Origin: a virus
IMG/VR virus record: IMGVR_UViG_3300009506_000205
Coordinates: 1-21,524 of that record
DNA: 21,524 bases
Direction: 5' to 3' (one strand)
The notes under the pieces are model-generated. The model had not been told where the DNA came from and did no database searches. It saw only the letters and a list, made by a program, of their open reading frames with translations. The position numbers and the translations under genes are program-made. Positions within the stretch are counted from its first letter, which is position 1; every line of letters starts with the position of its first letter. This document shows, piece by piece, positions 1 through 8,784 of the stretch.

Positions 1-1349
1 ATGTCTATATCTAGCCCATGTTCTTCGAGGCTGATACTCTCTGTAGAGTTGGTAACCGTAATCTTATAATACCGCAGATTGCCATCTACTTCTTCAGAGG
101 TCCACTGTTGACTCTGGCCTGAAGGAGCTATCCAATCTCCGAAGCGGTAGATATTCTCATTCCGTTCCGTACCGTCCAGGAGCTCTGTTGTGATATTGCT
201 TTGTGTGAGTAGAGCGGTGTCATAAATATGGTCGAAGAACTTAATTAAGTATTTAATCCCCGCATCGCCGACACTCTGTAAATTGACGCCCCACATAATA
301 TAGGCGTGATCAATCTGCCCAATATCTGGGTTACCATTGATCTCTGCGGCAACCTCAAGCATGTCTACGCCGGCTTTCTTTAGCAGTTTTTTACTGGTTT
401 TGTACAAGTCTGTCGACTCATGTGCAGCATCGGTCAGATCGATTTTCTGGTACCGAAGTGGTATAACCGGGAAGAGCTCATTATTATCGGCAGTTGGGTT
501 CTTTTCCAGAGCCGGATATATATCAGTGCCCTGCTGGTAAAACCAATAACTAGTTTCACCTGTGGGTGCGGACTGAGCATCATTTTCCCAGTAGCGAACA
601 ATGACATGGGGTGTGTTGAGTCGAAAGCCTTCTGCTCCGGTGTAGACATCAAAATTTTCTGTCTGGGTATCATCGGTTGCCGTGCTCTGTACAGTCGTGC
701 TGTGGCTATACATTCCATCGACATCATAGACGGCCTTAGACCAACTACTAGTGGCTACAATAGTGTAGGCCACTGTGAGATACCCGGTTGGCTCGTTTGG
801 TAGTGGATTGCTATATGTAGTATGAGTAACCCCAGTGACTGTTACAACATAACTGGTGTCGTGAGCTTCGGTTTTACTCCATACACCCGCTGGACGGGAG
901 GGGACAGGTTTAGTCATCCAACTGGGGACGGTGTCAAGCTGGTTATTAATCAGGTTATATCCATATTTTTTCTCCAGATAGGGCAGGGCTATATGCCCGG
1001 CATGCAATGGGGTCTCTACTGCCCAGTCAACTGTACAGCCATAAGTAAGACTGAGGGCATCGGTAATTGCCGCGGCAGCATCGGTTTCATCGACAACAGA
1101 TGTGAGATAGGCAGTTCCTTTAGGTAGTCCCAGGGTATACTCGTTACGGGCATAAGTCATAACCCGATCCATATGCTGAGACATTCCGTGGTATAGGGCG
1201 ATCTTCAGAGAATCAATGACTGATACGTCGTTGACGATGCCCGCAAGAATAGTATCTTTGACTGGGTTCCTGTCCTTGTCGGTCAGGAGCAGAGCTGCTG
1301 AGTATACCGTTATCTTATATTCTGTGTCAAACCAGTCGCCGAGGCCCAT
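1..1349 (-). CDS. Phage structural protein, C-terminal part missing at window edge
   Basis: An uninterrupted minus-strand frame of 449 codons runs from an ATG at 1349 off the left edge, so the stop is not seen. The product begins MGLGDWFDTEYKITVYSAAL and is soluble-looking, rich in Thr, Tyr, Asp and beta-type segments, with no signal peptide or membrane helix. I do not recognise the family. Its place just after the capsid and repeat-protein genes of a late operon suggests a virion or tail-associated protein; this is inference from position only. The start is odd: the T-tract of an intrinsic terminator ends directly before the ATG, and no Shine-Dalgarno sequence lies in the usual 5-10 base window. 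The next in-frame ATG is near codon 58, and the protein before it looks genuinely coded, so I keep 1349. Confidence 0.72.
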   Translation of the reverse strand, partial: MGLGDWFDTEYKITVYSAALLLTDKDRNPVKDTILAGIVNDVSVIDSLKIALYHGMSQHMDRVMTYARNEYTLGLPKGTAYLTSVVDETDAAAAITDALSLTYGCTVDWAVETPLHAGHIALPYLEKKYGYNLINNQLDTVPSWMTKPVPSRPAGVWSKTEAHDTSYVVTVTGVTHTTYSNPLPNEPTGYLTVAYTIVATSSWSKAVYDVDGMYSHSTTVQSTATDDTQTENFDVYTGAEGFRLNTPHVIVRYWENDAQSAPTGETSYWFYQQGTDIYPALEKNPTADNNELFPVIPLRYQKIDLTDAAHESTDLYKTSKKLLKKAGVDMLEVAAEINGNPDIGQIDHAYIMWGVNLQSVGDAGIKYLIKFFDHIYDTALLTQSNITTELLDGTERNENIYRFGDWIAPSGQSQQWTSEEVDGNLRYYKITVTNSTESISLEEHGLDID

Positions 1350-1350
1350 A

Positions 1351-1384
1351 ATAATAAAAAGGGGAGCATACAGAGCATGCCCCC
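1351..1384 (-). terminator. Rho-independent terminator after the 351-aa gene
   Basis: Read on the minus strand, GGGG-GCAT pairs with ATGC-T-CCCC around a loop of about seven bases, with one bulged base, and is followed by TTTTTATTAT. It lies about 30 bases after the stop of the 351-aa gene and directly abuts the ATG at 1349. It would end the transcript coming from the capsid region, or partly attenuate it before the last structural gene. Confidence 0.7.
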
Positions 1385-1415
1385 CGGGAGTTAAGGTTAG
1401 AAGAAGGAGGGAACA

Positions 1416-2471
1416 TTAAGGAGTAGGAGTTAAACCGAGACCTTCAAAGGCTTCGGTAACAACTTGGGCAATGTGGGCATTATCCATGAGACTGTCTGTC
1501 ACATCACCACTTTCAGCTGCAATGGAGGCGACAAGTGGTTCACTCATGATCTTTAGCAGCTTCTGCTCAGCATCGCGTATAAATCCGTTAGCCTGGTTAG
1601 TGTACAGAGTTTTCTGTTTATCAACCACGCCACCCAGGGCATAGCCGGCAGGAACAACGCCATTATTAGCACCAATGGCAGTATCACCTGTCTGGGCGTA
1701 TTCGGTAATGGCTTTCTGAGCCAGGAGTTGTATCTCACCGGCGGTCTTATCTATCGAAGCTTTGATAACAGATCCAAGTACCGTAGTATGAAAACCAATA
1801 CCGCCAGCTTCTTGGTTAGCTGGTAAGACATCATTATACTGAGCAATTTCTGAGACCATTTTCTGTTCAATCAGATCTCGCTCCTTGGCGGATTTCAATA
1901 TGTGCTCGTTCAAAACACCAGCCAAATTAGCAGTGGTATTCAGAGTACCGTATGTAGAAACTTTCGTAAAGTCATCATCCGTCTGGGCTAACTCAGTAAC
2001 AACCTTCTGCTTTGTGAGGTCGGTCTCGGCGGTAGCTGTATTCAGTTGTTCATCTTTCAGGGCAGCTTCTTTGGTCAGTACACTCAGTTCGAGGGCCATT
2101 GTGCCCTCCAGTGTGCTACTGTTATTAAACCCGAGCCCCAGATTAAGATTATCACAGGTCTTGGCCAGTTCAGTTACAGTCTGTTGCCGTATATGTCCTA
2201 TACGTGCCAGGGTTTCTTCTTCAGCTGGGTGGTTGATAACATACTGTACAGCAAATTGCATGGTGGACTGGAGAGCCCCTAAGTAGATCTCGGCATACTG
2301 ATCGCTGGTTATACGTTGAGAGTCATACTCCTCTTGAAGATGGAGTTTGACCGCGGCAATTAACTGATCAAAGACACCGGTACCCGTGAGAGTACCGGCG
2401 GTCAGTTTGGAAACGTCAGGAGCGGAGAGCCCGCCTGTGACGGTAAAGGCATCAAGAGTGGCAGTATTCAT
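1416..2471 (-). CDS. Repetitive helical virion-associated protein (351 aa)
   Basis: This 351-residue protein has no recognised enzymatic motif. It contains a repeat of about 50 residues whose core is a Q-K-x-x-x-[ST]-E-x-A-[QK] signature, with the QQ/QK pairs near residues 96, 155, 203, 252 and 303. Each core sits in a predicted amphipathic helix, and the cores are joined by Gly/Asn/Thr-rich loops. Similar QK-TE-AQT repeats occur, from memory, in structural proteins near N4-gp56-type capsid genes. The ATG is only 2 bases after the stop of the 198-aa gene and has no clear ribosome site, so translation is probably coupled. A terminator follows the gene. The likely role is a head, neck or tail structural component; the exact role is unknown. 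Confidence 0.85.
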   Translation of the reverse strand: MNTATLDAFTVTGGLSAPDVSKLTAGTLTGTGVFDQLIAAVKLHLQEEYDSQRITSDQYAEIYLGALQSTMQFAVQYVINHPAEEETLARIGHIRQQTVTELAKTCDNLNLGLGFNNSSTLEGTMALELSVLTKEAALKDEQLNTATAETDLTKQKVVTELAQTDDDFTKVSTYGTLNTTANLAGVLNEHILKSAKERDLIEQKMVSEIAQYNDVLPANQEAGGIGFHTTVLGSVIKASIDKTAGEIQLLAQKAITEYAQTGDTAIGANNGVVPAGYALGGVVDKQKTLYTNQANGFIRDAEQKLLKIMSEPLVASIAAESGDVTDSLMDNAHIAQVVTEAFEGLGLTPTP

Positions 2472-2473
2472 AG

Positions 2474-3070
2474 TTATCTGTCAACACTACGGTTGAGAGC
2501 TTGCTGTGTCTTCAGCTCTTCCAGTTCTTCTTTGGTTAAGGGCGGCAGGATAGTTATTTGGAATTCCTTGACAAGTTCAGGAATGACCTGGACCTGTCCA
2601 CGGCCGATAGATTTCTTACGGAAATGCTGGTATTCCCGTTCTTTCAGATGATCCAAAAGCATCTGTTCAACATGCCATCCAGCGGGATTGTTGAAGGGTA
2701 TGTACCGTTTCACGGTGCCGGCGATGCCGCCACTTACTGTGAAGATCTCTCCATCCCAGTCTTTCTTATTAGGGTTCATACACTGGATGACTACCCGGGT
2801 CAGCTTCCGGGCGTCTTTGCGGATCTGATTGTCGATCTTCATCCGCATTTGTGCCTTTGTGTGGTCAGACAGCGGTTTAGTCGCTGAGGCCGGTGCTGCC
2901 TCCGTAACAGGTGCTTTGGGTAATGGTTGGGTCAGGATAAATTCGTTGATTTTTTCCTGAAGCTTGGCTGCTCCGATATTGGCATTATAGGTAACGCCGA
3001 GATTATCGGCTGCTTTCTTTAACTTGAGGAGGTGCTCCTCGGCTTGCTTTGCTGCTTTTTCTTCGCTCAT
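2474..3070 (-). CDS. Capsid-associated protein with N-terminal HeH-like helices (198 aa)
   Basis: The 198-residue protein has two regions. Residues about 1-45 are helical with a pattern (LGVTYNANIGAAKLQEKI) like the HeH/LEM-type fold common at the ends of phage structural proteins. After a Pro/Ala linker, residues about 75-190 hold a conserved-looking domain with CMNPNKKDWDGEIFTV, YIPFNNPAGWHVEQ and a C-terminal ILPPLTKEELEELK segment. From memory, proteins with this second domain lie next to N4-gp56-family capsid genes in many aquatic podoviruses and are annotated as structural proteins of unknown function. It follows the capsid gene, separated by a terminator-like hairpin, so it may have its own expression level. 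A head-decoration or head-completion role is possible but not shown. Confidence 0.85.
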   Translation of the reverse strand: MSEEKAAKQAEEHLLKLKKAADNLGVTYNANIGAAKLQEKINEFILTQPLPKAPVTEAAPASATKPLSDHTKAQMRMKIDNQIRKDARKLTRVVIQCMNPNKKDWDGEIFTVSGGIAGTVKRYIPFNNPAGWHVEQMLLDHLKEREYQHFRKKSIGRGQVQVIPELVKEFQITILPPLTKEELEELKTQQALNRSVDR

Positions 3071-3104
3071 AATTGGGGTACCTTTTTACGTGTCAGGTTA
3101 ACTT

Positions 3105-3140
3105 GTTAGAAAGCTCCCCCTGTAGAATCACAGGGGGAGC
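3105..3140 (-). terminator. Terminator-like hairpin after the major capsid gene
   Basis: A perfect 11-bp stem (3113-3123 pairing with 3130-3140, arm GCTCCCCCTGT on the minus strand) closes a 6-base loop and is followed on the minus strand by TTTCTAAC. It lies 23 bases after the capsid stop. The T-tract is short, so it may be a partial terminator or a 3'-end stabiliser that raises capsid mRNA relative to the next gene. Confidence 0.62.
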
Positions 3141-3163
3141 ATGGGGTTAGAATTTAAGCCAGA

Positions 3164-4690
3164 TTAGAACTTGGCTACGGTCCAGAGAACAGCCAGTCTC
3201 TCAGGACGCAGGATCATGGAGCCGTAGTACCACTTGATGCTCATGAACCCGGTTTCACCATAAGGATCGCTGCGATCTGCAGTAGCCTCGCCCGGTTTCT
3301 TATGGTAGATGGTGAATTTGACAGACTTGCCAGAGGTCTGGAAGCCGATCGTGGTAAAAGAACCTTCACCAACGCACAGCATCGGATAAGCGTCATAATT
3401 ACCTTCGGTTACGCGATAGCCTGTGTTAACGCCTTCAGCTGCACCAACACCGGCCTTATGGAGCATTTCCTGAGCTACAACCATCCGGAAATGTCCAACG
3501 GCACCGATTTCACCGTTGAGGGGAGTACCGGCAGCTGCATAGTGAGCAACCGGGATGAAGACCTTATCAGAACCATCGGTCATCTTCTCTACCGTCATCT
3601 GCAGTTCAGAGCCGATATACATGACCCGACCGGCACGAATGACTTTGGTATCTGTCATACGGGAACCAGTAATAACGGTGGTCTGTTTCGGACAACGGTT
3701 GTTGTCCAGGTCTATGGAAAGACGGAGCAGGTCGTCATACGAAACTTCTGTAGCGGTTCCTACACCGGTCAAGGTGGCGAGAGAGGTAGCTGCACCCGGA
3801 TAACGAACAACACCTGCACCGTTGATCAGATCTATTTGGATCTTATCTTCAGTGATTTCGTTAGCCGCACGGAGCATCTCACGGTTGATGTGGCTCATGA
3901 GGTCTTCTTCGGTATCGAAGTCCAGGGATTCCTGGGTGTACTCGTCGAAGAAACCGAATTTAGTCAGCGTGCCTTCAATCTCACGCCTCTTGAAGCCGAC
4001 ACGGTTTACACGGCCACCGGTCTCAGAGAGAGCCGGAAGTTTACCGGAAATAGTTCCGATATCCTTGCTGGAGCCGTACAGGTTACCACCAGCGATATTG
4101 GCGTTGGCGTCCAACGTGGTTACGTCAGACAGTTCGGTACCGTCAGCGTTGCTGAAACGGAATCCCAGGTCATAGGCAGAGGCACCGCTTGTGGTAATAG
4201 CGATGTTAACGCCGGCAGCGTCAGCTGTAACGCCGAGTTCAAGCCCGCCACCTTCTGTGGTGCCGTTCAGCCAGCCCAGGATGTTTGCGATACAGTCGGT
4301 TTCGGCAGCAGCTGCGGTAGCACCTTCGCCTTTGAAATAGACTTTATTGTCCATTGCCCGACCATAGTAAGAGGGGATGTCAGGGATAGAGCCGTCGGCA
4401 CGGGTCACTACGATGACTGCTTCCATCGTGGTGCTGGCACCTAAGGCGTCGATACCCTGGTCGTTAATATTGGCATCATCGAGAATCGGGAGATAATGAT
4501 AACGCTTAATGGTCTTGCCCATATGCTTGGGCATCGCCATCGTATCTGCGAGCTGCGAAAAGACCTTCTCCTTCTGTAGGTCTACCAGAGCTTTCTTCTG
4601 GTAGTAGAAGTCTCGCAGCTGATTACCAACTGAGCTTGAACCGTCATTATAGACGATTTGGTTGGTATCACCGGAGGTAGGATAACTCAT
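3164..4690 (-). CDS. Major capsid protein, N4 gp56-like family (508 aa)
   Basis: The protein forms the icosahedral shell. The N-terminal third (residues about 25-75: FYYQKKALVDLQKEKVFSQL, then KHMGKTIKRYHYLPILDD) and the later VGFKRREIEGTLTKFGFFDEYT and ITGSRMTDTKV segments match the pattern I associate with the N4-gp56-type HK97-fold capsid family. At 508 residues it is about 100 longer than N4 gp56 (near 400, from memory). The extra length appears as a Gly/Ala/Thr-rich insertion at about residues 90-210, probably a surface domain. A ribosome site (AAAGGA) lies 10 bases before the ATG. It follows the scaffold-like gene and is followed by a hairpin terminator, as expected for the most abundant virion protein. 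A long open frame on the opposite strand (3302-4444) is a shadow. Confidence 0.88.
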   Translation of the reverse strand: MSYPTSGDTNQIVYNDGSSSVGNQLRDFYYQKKALVDLQKEKVFSQLADTMAMPKHMGKTIKRYHYLPILDDANINDQGIDALGASTTMEAVIVVTRADGSIPDIPSYYGRAMDNKVYFKGEGATAAAAETDCIANILGWLNGTTEGGGLELGVTADAAGVNIAITTSGASAYDLGFRFSNADGTELSDVTTLDANANIAGGNLYGSSKDIGTISGKLPALSETGGRVNRVGFKRREIEGTLTKFGFFDEYTQESLDFDTEEDLMSHINREMLRAANEITEDKIQIDLINGAGVVRYPGAATSLATLTGVGTATEVSYDDLLRLSIDLDNNRCPKQTTVITGSRMTDTKVIRAGRVMYIGSELQMTVEKMTDGSDKVFIPVAHYAAAGTPLNGEIGAVGHFRMVVAQEMLHKAGVGAAEGVNTGYRVTEGNYDAYPMLCVGEGSFTTIGFQTSGKSVKFTIYHKKPGEATADRSDPYGETGFMSIKWYYGSMILRPERLAVLWTVAKF

Positions 4691-4738
4691 AGGTCAAAAA
4701 TCCTTTAGATTGTTATTTAATAGGTTTACAAGATGAAA

Positions 4739-6043
4739 CTAGGAACGAGCTCCCAGTTGTTTCGGGTCGAGTTTGGCGAACTCTTCGTCAGACATAGCAA
4801 GAATGCTTTGGCCGGTGGGCAGGATTTTGGCTGGCGTCTTACGAGGTGTCGTATGAGTAGCCGCTTTCTTCCGGCGTAACCGTTCGGCTTTGGCTTGTTC
4901 TGTCTCTTGCTGAGTCAGAGTTTTGGCTTCGGTTTTGCTTGTAGACGTTGTGGTGTCAGTTGGAGTTGTCTGGGCAGGAGGGCCTAACTTACCTTCTTTA
5001 TAGAGTTGCTCGCCCATTTTATCATAGGCTTGAAAGTCCGTAAGGCCAACAAGGTTGCCCAGGCTCCGTTGATATTGCACTGCCTGGCTTACCGTCGCAT
5101 ATATGCCAGATTCCACATGATCATTTATGGTCGTAATGAGCGAGGGATTCTGGGCAAGATGTCTACGGCTCGTATCATCCCACTGTTTTGTGATAATCTG
5201 AATTGTTTCAGCATAACCTTTCCTGGATTGGATGCTGACCAAAGCATCTTCAAGAGCCAGTTCGGCCTCACTAACCGTTCGAGATGTCGGAGTGTAGGTT
5301 GAATCTGATTTTGTGTCGAGGTTCAGCGGATCTATTTCGCTGTCCTTCAGTAGTTTAGTAATGGCTTCCGGATTGCGTTTGTGGATATCGATCAGGAAGT
5401 TGATGTCCTTTAGGTCGGTCAGGCCATTGTCTTCCAGCAGTTTTAGCACCTGCCGGGCCGGTTTGACCTCAGACATCTTTTTATGGTAGTTAGCACCCAT
5501 TTGCATCAGAGAGATAACATCCTCAGGCGATTGTGCCTGGATGGCCATCCCATTGGCCTTGAAGGGGGCAAAAATTAAATCATAGGCAGCGATCTTTGCT
5601 TGATCCGTGTCGGAGACTTGCTTACCGGCTTCCGCACTGGCGTCGGACTCGGCTGACGCCTCGTCCTTCTTGTGCTCGCCGGTCGCTGCACCTCCTCCGG
5701 TTTCCTCAGTCTCACCTGAGGTCTCTACGGAAGTTGAATTTGTCTCATCACTGCTGCCAGTTTCTTCTGTGTTCGCAGGGTCTGCTGTATTGTTTTCAAC
5801 AGCTGCTGCTTGAGCCGCTTCTGCTTCCGCATCAGTCTCTGCGTTCGGATCTCCGACTTCTTCTTCCTGAGTCGGGCCAAAATTAAGTTTAGCATCGGGA
5901 TTTTGCTCGTTGTAGGCTGCGACCGTATTTTGGTCGAGTTGTTTGGCGGCGGCTTCGACTTGAGAGGGACCAAGCTTGAGGAAGTCCTCATCGCTCATCT
6001 CACCTAATTGCTCGTCGGTAAGCTGTTCTGATTGTTGTGTCAT
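4739..6043 (-). CDS. Acidic scaffold-like head assembly protein (434 aa)
   Basis: The gene sits directly before the major capsid gene, the usual place for a scaffolding protein. The 434-residue product starts with a Gln/Glu/Asp-rich segment, has a low-complexity acidic Ser/Thr/Glu/Ala stretch at about residues 55-150, then a helical middle (about 150-320), and ends in a Lys/Arg-Thr-rich tail with RRKKAATHTTPRKTPAK. This acidic, helical design with a basic C-terminus fits a scaffold that contacts capsid protein electrostatically. A short motif is present at both ends: MSDEDFLKLGPSQ near residues 15-27 and MSDEEFAKLDPKQ close to the C-terminus. A good ribosome site (AAGGA) lies about 8 bases before the ATG. 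No protease is visible in the window. Confidence 0.75.
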   Translation of the reverse strand: MTQQSEQLTDEQLGEMSDEDFLKLGPSQVEAAAKQLDQNTVAAYNEQNPDAKLNFGPTQEEEVGDPNAETDAEAEAAQAAAVENNTADPANTEETGSSDETNSTSVETSGETEETGGGAATGEHKKDEASAESDASAEAGKQVSDTDQAKIAAYDLIFAPFKANGMAIQAQSPEDVISLMQMGANYHKKMSEVKPARQVLKLLEDNGLTDLKDINFLIDIHKRNPEAITKLLKDSEIDPLNLDTKSDSTYTPTSRTVSEAELALEDALVSIQSRKGYAETIQIITKQWDDTSRRHLAQNPSLITTINDHVESGIYATVSQAVQYQRSLGNLVGLTDFQAYDKMGEQLYKEGKLGPPAQTTPTDTTTSTSKTEAKTLTQQETEQAKAERLRRKKAATHTTPRKTPAKILPTGQSILAMSDEEFAKLDPKQLGARS

Positions 6044-6074
6044 AAGGCTGTTCCTTGTCAGAATAGAGGGTTAA

Positions 6075-6479
6075 TTAATTGGTATTGCTGGCTGCTTCTT
6101 CTTCTTCAGCAGCGGCCGCTTCTTCTTCGTCAATCATGTCAAGTTCGGCATTGGCATCTTTCAGAATCTGTTCCGCTTTACGGCCTTTTACACCGACATA
6201 GTGGAGGAAGATATTAAATTCGGCCAGACCCCGAAGCGTGTTCTCGATGTCCAGCTGCTGCTCGGACTTCTGCATAGCAGGATCAGCTTTCAGCATAACC
6301 AGCCTCAATGCATACTCTTTGAGGTAATGCTCGGTGATAAGTCTCTGCCAGGCCGGGGAATTTTCAAGACGTTTAAGGTCGTCCATGAGAGCAATCGCAT
6401 GTTTGTAATCGGCAATAGAATTTTCAATTGCCTTGCGTTGCTCTGCTGGGGTGGGGTTGCTCGCTTGTTTCTCGGACAT
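6075..6479 (-). CDS. Small helical protein between portal and scaffold (134 aa)
   Basis: An almost wholly helical protein of 134 residues. Its core, DDLKRLENSPAWQRLITEHY followed by LRLVMLKADPAM and a Q-x3-E-x6-L-x5-F pattern, resembles small proteins of unknown function found beside portal genes in many podoviruses with N4-gp56-type capsids. The last 20 residues are almost all Glu and Ala. It has one of the best ribosome sites of the late region (AGGAGG, 5 bases before ATG), and it lies 20 bases after the portal stop and 31 bases before the scaffold start. A role in head or connector assembly is likely from position; the exact function is unknown. Confidence 0.8.
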   Translation of the reverse strand: MSEKQASNPTPAEQRKAIENSIADYKHAIALMDDLKRLENSPAWQRLITEHYLKEYALRLVMLKADPAMQKSEQQLDIENTLRGLAEFNIFLHYVGVKGRKAEQILKDANAELDMIDEEEAAAAEEEEAASNTN

Positions 6480-6499
6480 ATGTCCTCCTTTAGTTAAGT

Positions 6500-8755
6500 T
6501 TAATTAGGTTTGGCGGCTGCCGGTTCGGGTTTGGTTAACATATCCATAAGGGCCTTCATGTTGATCTTGTCAAGTTCACGACCGTGGTTGGTTCCATCTT
6601 CCTCCTGGATAAAATCCAGATCGGTTTTGTCAGCTTGAGAGCTGAGCAGTTTGGCTTTAGCTGCGTGTTCTTCAGCTCTGGCAGTGTTAGTGCCGGCTTG
6701 GGCGAAGTCTTTCTCGGCCCGGGCAATATTAGCCTGGATCTCGGATTCATGTTTGCCACCAAGCCTGTACTCTTTGAAGATCTGGGCTTTGAGTAATTCC
6801 ATCTCGAGACCGAACTTAGCCTGCTGCATAGGATCAGGCTGGGGCTGGTATTCACGAATCTTCTTGGCCAGGTGTGGCATCTTTCTTAGATCTGCTATCT
6901 CAGCCCGGATGATTCGAGTGATCTCAGGATCGTCATTGGGCCCATTGGTCTGCAGCATGAATGCCAGTTCCTGAGCTTTCTGATTATCTTCTTCCGCGGT
7001 AGAGATTGTCAGTCTCAGGTCAAAATGACCAACAAGATCATCCCTTCTGATGGTGACAAACTCTTCAGCGGTAATTCGTACTACATTCTTTTCCGGCAGG
7101 AAAACAGAGTTCATGGCAATGATCTTGTGCCCAATCTGAACCAGACCATCAGCCAGACGCCTGAGAATTCCCATCTCACGCTTGGAGGCAGCGTCAAGGG
7201 CATTGCGTCCGCCACCGACGTTCTTGCCAAGAGAGTCGCCCGAGATACCCTGATGAAATGCCTTGACACCCGTCAGGGAGTCAGCTTCATTCTGCTGGTC
7301 AGCTTTCATATTGAATACTGACATAGGGATCTCTGGGAAGACATGCTGGTAAATTCCCATACGAGGATCCTGGGAATCGTTATACTCGTAGTCGTCTCCG
7401 CGTAAGTACTTTCTTCGGTTGATCGGATCGAGCATTGACTTACGCATACCGGTCTGGGCATTGGCTGATTTGGCCAGGAGATCTATGGCTCCCCGGGTTA
7501 TAGCCCCGATAACTTTCTGGTTATCTTCCAGCAGCTCACCGTCAGGTTCACCAAAGACAGAACCTTTCAGTGGCAGGTATGGAATAATGACGTACGGCGG
7601 TCTCCGGTCCGGAAACGGATTTTCTTCCAGCCGAACCAAGACACTACCTACCCAGGCAGCAACAATCGGCACGACAACACCTGTACCGTGGATATCCCAT
7701 TCACCCCAGTATTCATGGAGAACAAACTGTTTCCGAGCAGTATCTCTGAAATTAGGTGTAGACGTTTCAGGTGACGCCGGTGTATCAGTCGCTGAATTAG
7801 TATAGTCACCAGAAGCTTCAGGGTCGTTGGTATCAGTTTGAATTTGCTCTAAGTTAAAATATTTGTCCTGGTCTTTGGCAAGGTCCGCGAGAGAGACCTT
7901 GTATTTTTCTCCAATGTACCGTGCTTTCGTATAGTCACCCTCACAGGAAGGATCGACAATAATGTTTCTGCTGTCGAGGACAGATACGGTAGGATGATTA
8001 GCAATTTCTGTGGTTTTGATTTCTTCCAGTACCGCTCCGGTTTCCTGAGGTACGAAAATCCTGCCTCGCATTGCGAAGAGCTGGAGAGCATCCTGGATCC
8101 CGGGACGATCATAATCCAGAAACTGTTCTGGGTCGGTCGCCTGTAATTGCAGCAGATATTGATACCACTGAGCAACTCTCTGAGCTGTCTGTGGATCCTG
8201 CACGGATACTAATTGCACCTCAGGGGTTTCAACAATCTCGTCAACTTCCTCCACGTGCCAACCGGTCTTGACGACGACTGTGCCGCGGTTAACGCCATCG
8301 CGTACATACGAGTCAATGAACTGTACTTTACGGATCTTGGTATTGAATTGGTGATTGAGGACCAGCTGATTCTGGCGTGCCCGTTTAACATCACCAGCTG
8401 TCTGGGGCTCTACGTTGAATAGGTCGGGAGATGACAGGAACGGTTCAGAGAGGGAGGGATACCGCCACTCGGCCTGCTTCCTGATCAATTTGGGTTGTAC
8501 AGTTGATTGCGTTTTGCTCGCTGCTAATTTTGCGGCCCCAGTGATGAACAGATTTGATAACCAGCGTTCGACATTAGCCGCATGTGTATCGGTAGCTCCC
8601 TGGCCATCGGTCAGGTCCTGCTGCAAATCCTGAAGAGTCGGTTCATTATGCCAAGACGTATAGCTGGGGCGGTCTATGGCAGTGGTGACTTCTTCGTTTG
8701 GATTTGTAGTTTCAGGGATTTCGTTGGTTGGTTCGGTAGGTAGGGTTTGTGTCAT
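6500..8755 (-). CDS. Portal protein (751 aa)
   Basis: The portal forms the 12-fold ring at one capsid vertex through which DNA is packaged and ejected. At 751 residues this protein is near the size of the N4 portal gp59 (about 760, from memory). Supporting stretches are FNTKIRKVQFIDSYVRDGVN with a VVKTGWHVEE strand, SVLDSRNIIVDPSC, YVIIPYLPLKGSVFGEPDGE, and a later VGGGRNALDAASKREMGILR, which is a typical portal stem/wing region. The C-terminal 120 residues form a Lys/Ala/Glu-rich coiled coil. It stands upstream of the scaffold and capsid genes. The ribosome site AAGGA is about 8 bases from the ATG, and a promoter with a consensus -35 lies in the gap before it. The family is assigned from sequence style and context, not from a search. 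Confidence 0.85.
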   Translation of the reverse strand: MTQTLPTEPTNEIPETTNPNEEVTTAIDRPSYTSWHNEPTLQDLQQDLTDGQGATDTHAANVERWLSNLFITGAAKLAASKTQSTVQPKLIRKQAEWRYPSLSEPFLSSPDLFNVEPQTAGDVKRARQNQLVLNHQFNTKIRKVQFIDSYVRDGVNRGTVVVKTGWHVEEVDEIVETPEVQLVSVQDPQTAQRVAQWYQYLLQLQATDPEQFLDYDRPGIQDALQLFAMRGRIFVPQETGAVLEEIKTTEIANHPTVSVLDSRNIIVDPSCEGDYTKARYIGEKYKVSLADLAKDQDKYFNLEQIQTDTNDPEASGDYTNSATDTPASPETSTPNFRDTARKQFVLHEYWGEWDIHGTGVVVPIVAAWVGSVLVRLEENPFPDRRPPYVIIPYLPLKGSVFGEPDGELLEDNQKVIGAITRGAIDLLAKSANAQTGMRKSMLDPINRRKYLRGDDYEYNDSQDPRMGIYQHVFPEIPMSVFNMKADQQNEADSLTGVKAFHQGISGDSLGKNVGGGRNALDAASKREMGILRRLADGLVQIGHKIIAMNSVFLPEKNVVRITAEEFVTIRRDDLVGHFDLRLTISTAEEDNQKAQELAFMLQTNGPNDDPEITRIIRAEIADLRKMPHLAKKIREYQPQPDPMQQAKFGLEMELLKAQIFKEYRLGGKHESEIQANIARAEKDFAQAGTNTARAEEHAAKAKLLSSQADKTDLDFIQEEDGTNHGRELDKINMKALMDMLTKPEPAAAKPN

Positions 8756-8784
8756 CGGGAATCCTTATAACAGCGTCGAGGGTA

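Noticed and set aside
3302-4444. A 380-codon open frame on the plus strand opposite the major capsid gene
   Set aside because: It is a codon-bias shadow of the capsid gene: no ribosome site, Cys-rich and low-order product, and it fully overlaps a strongly supported gene.
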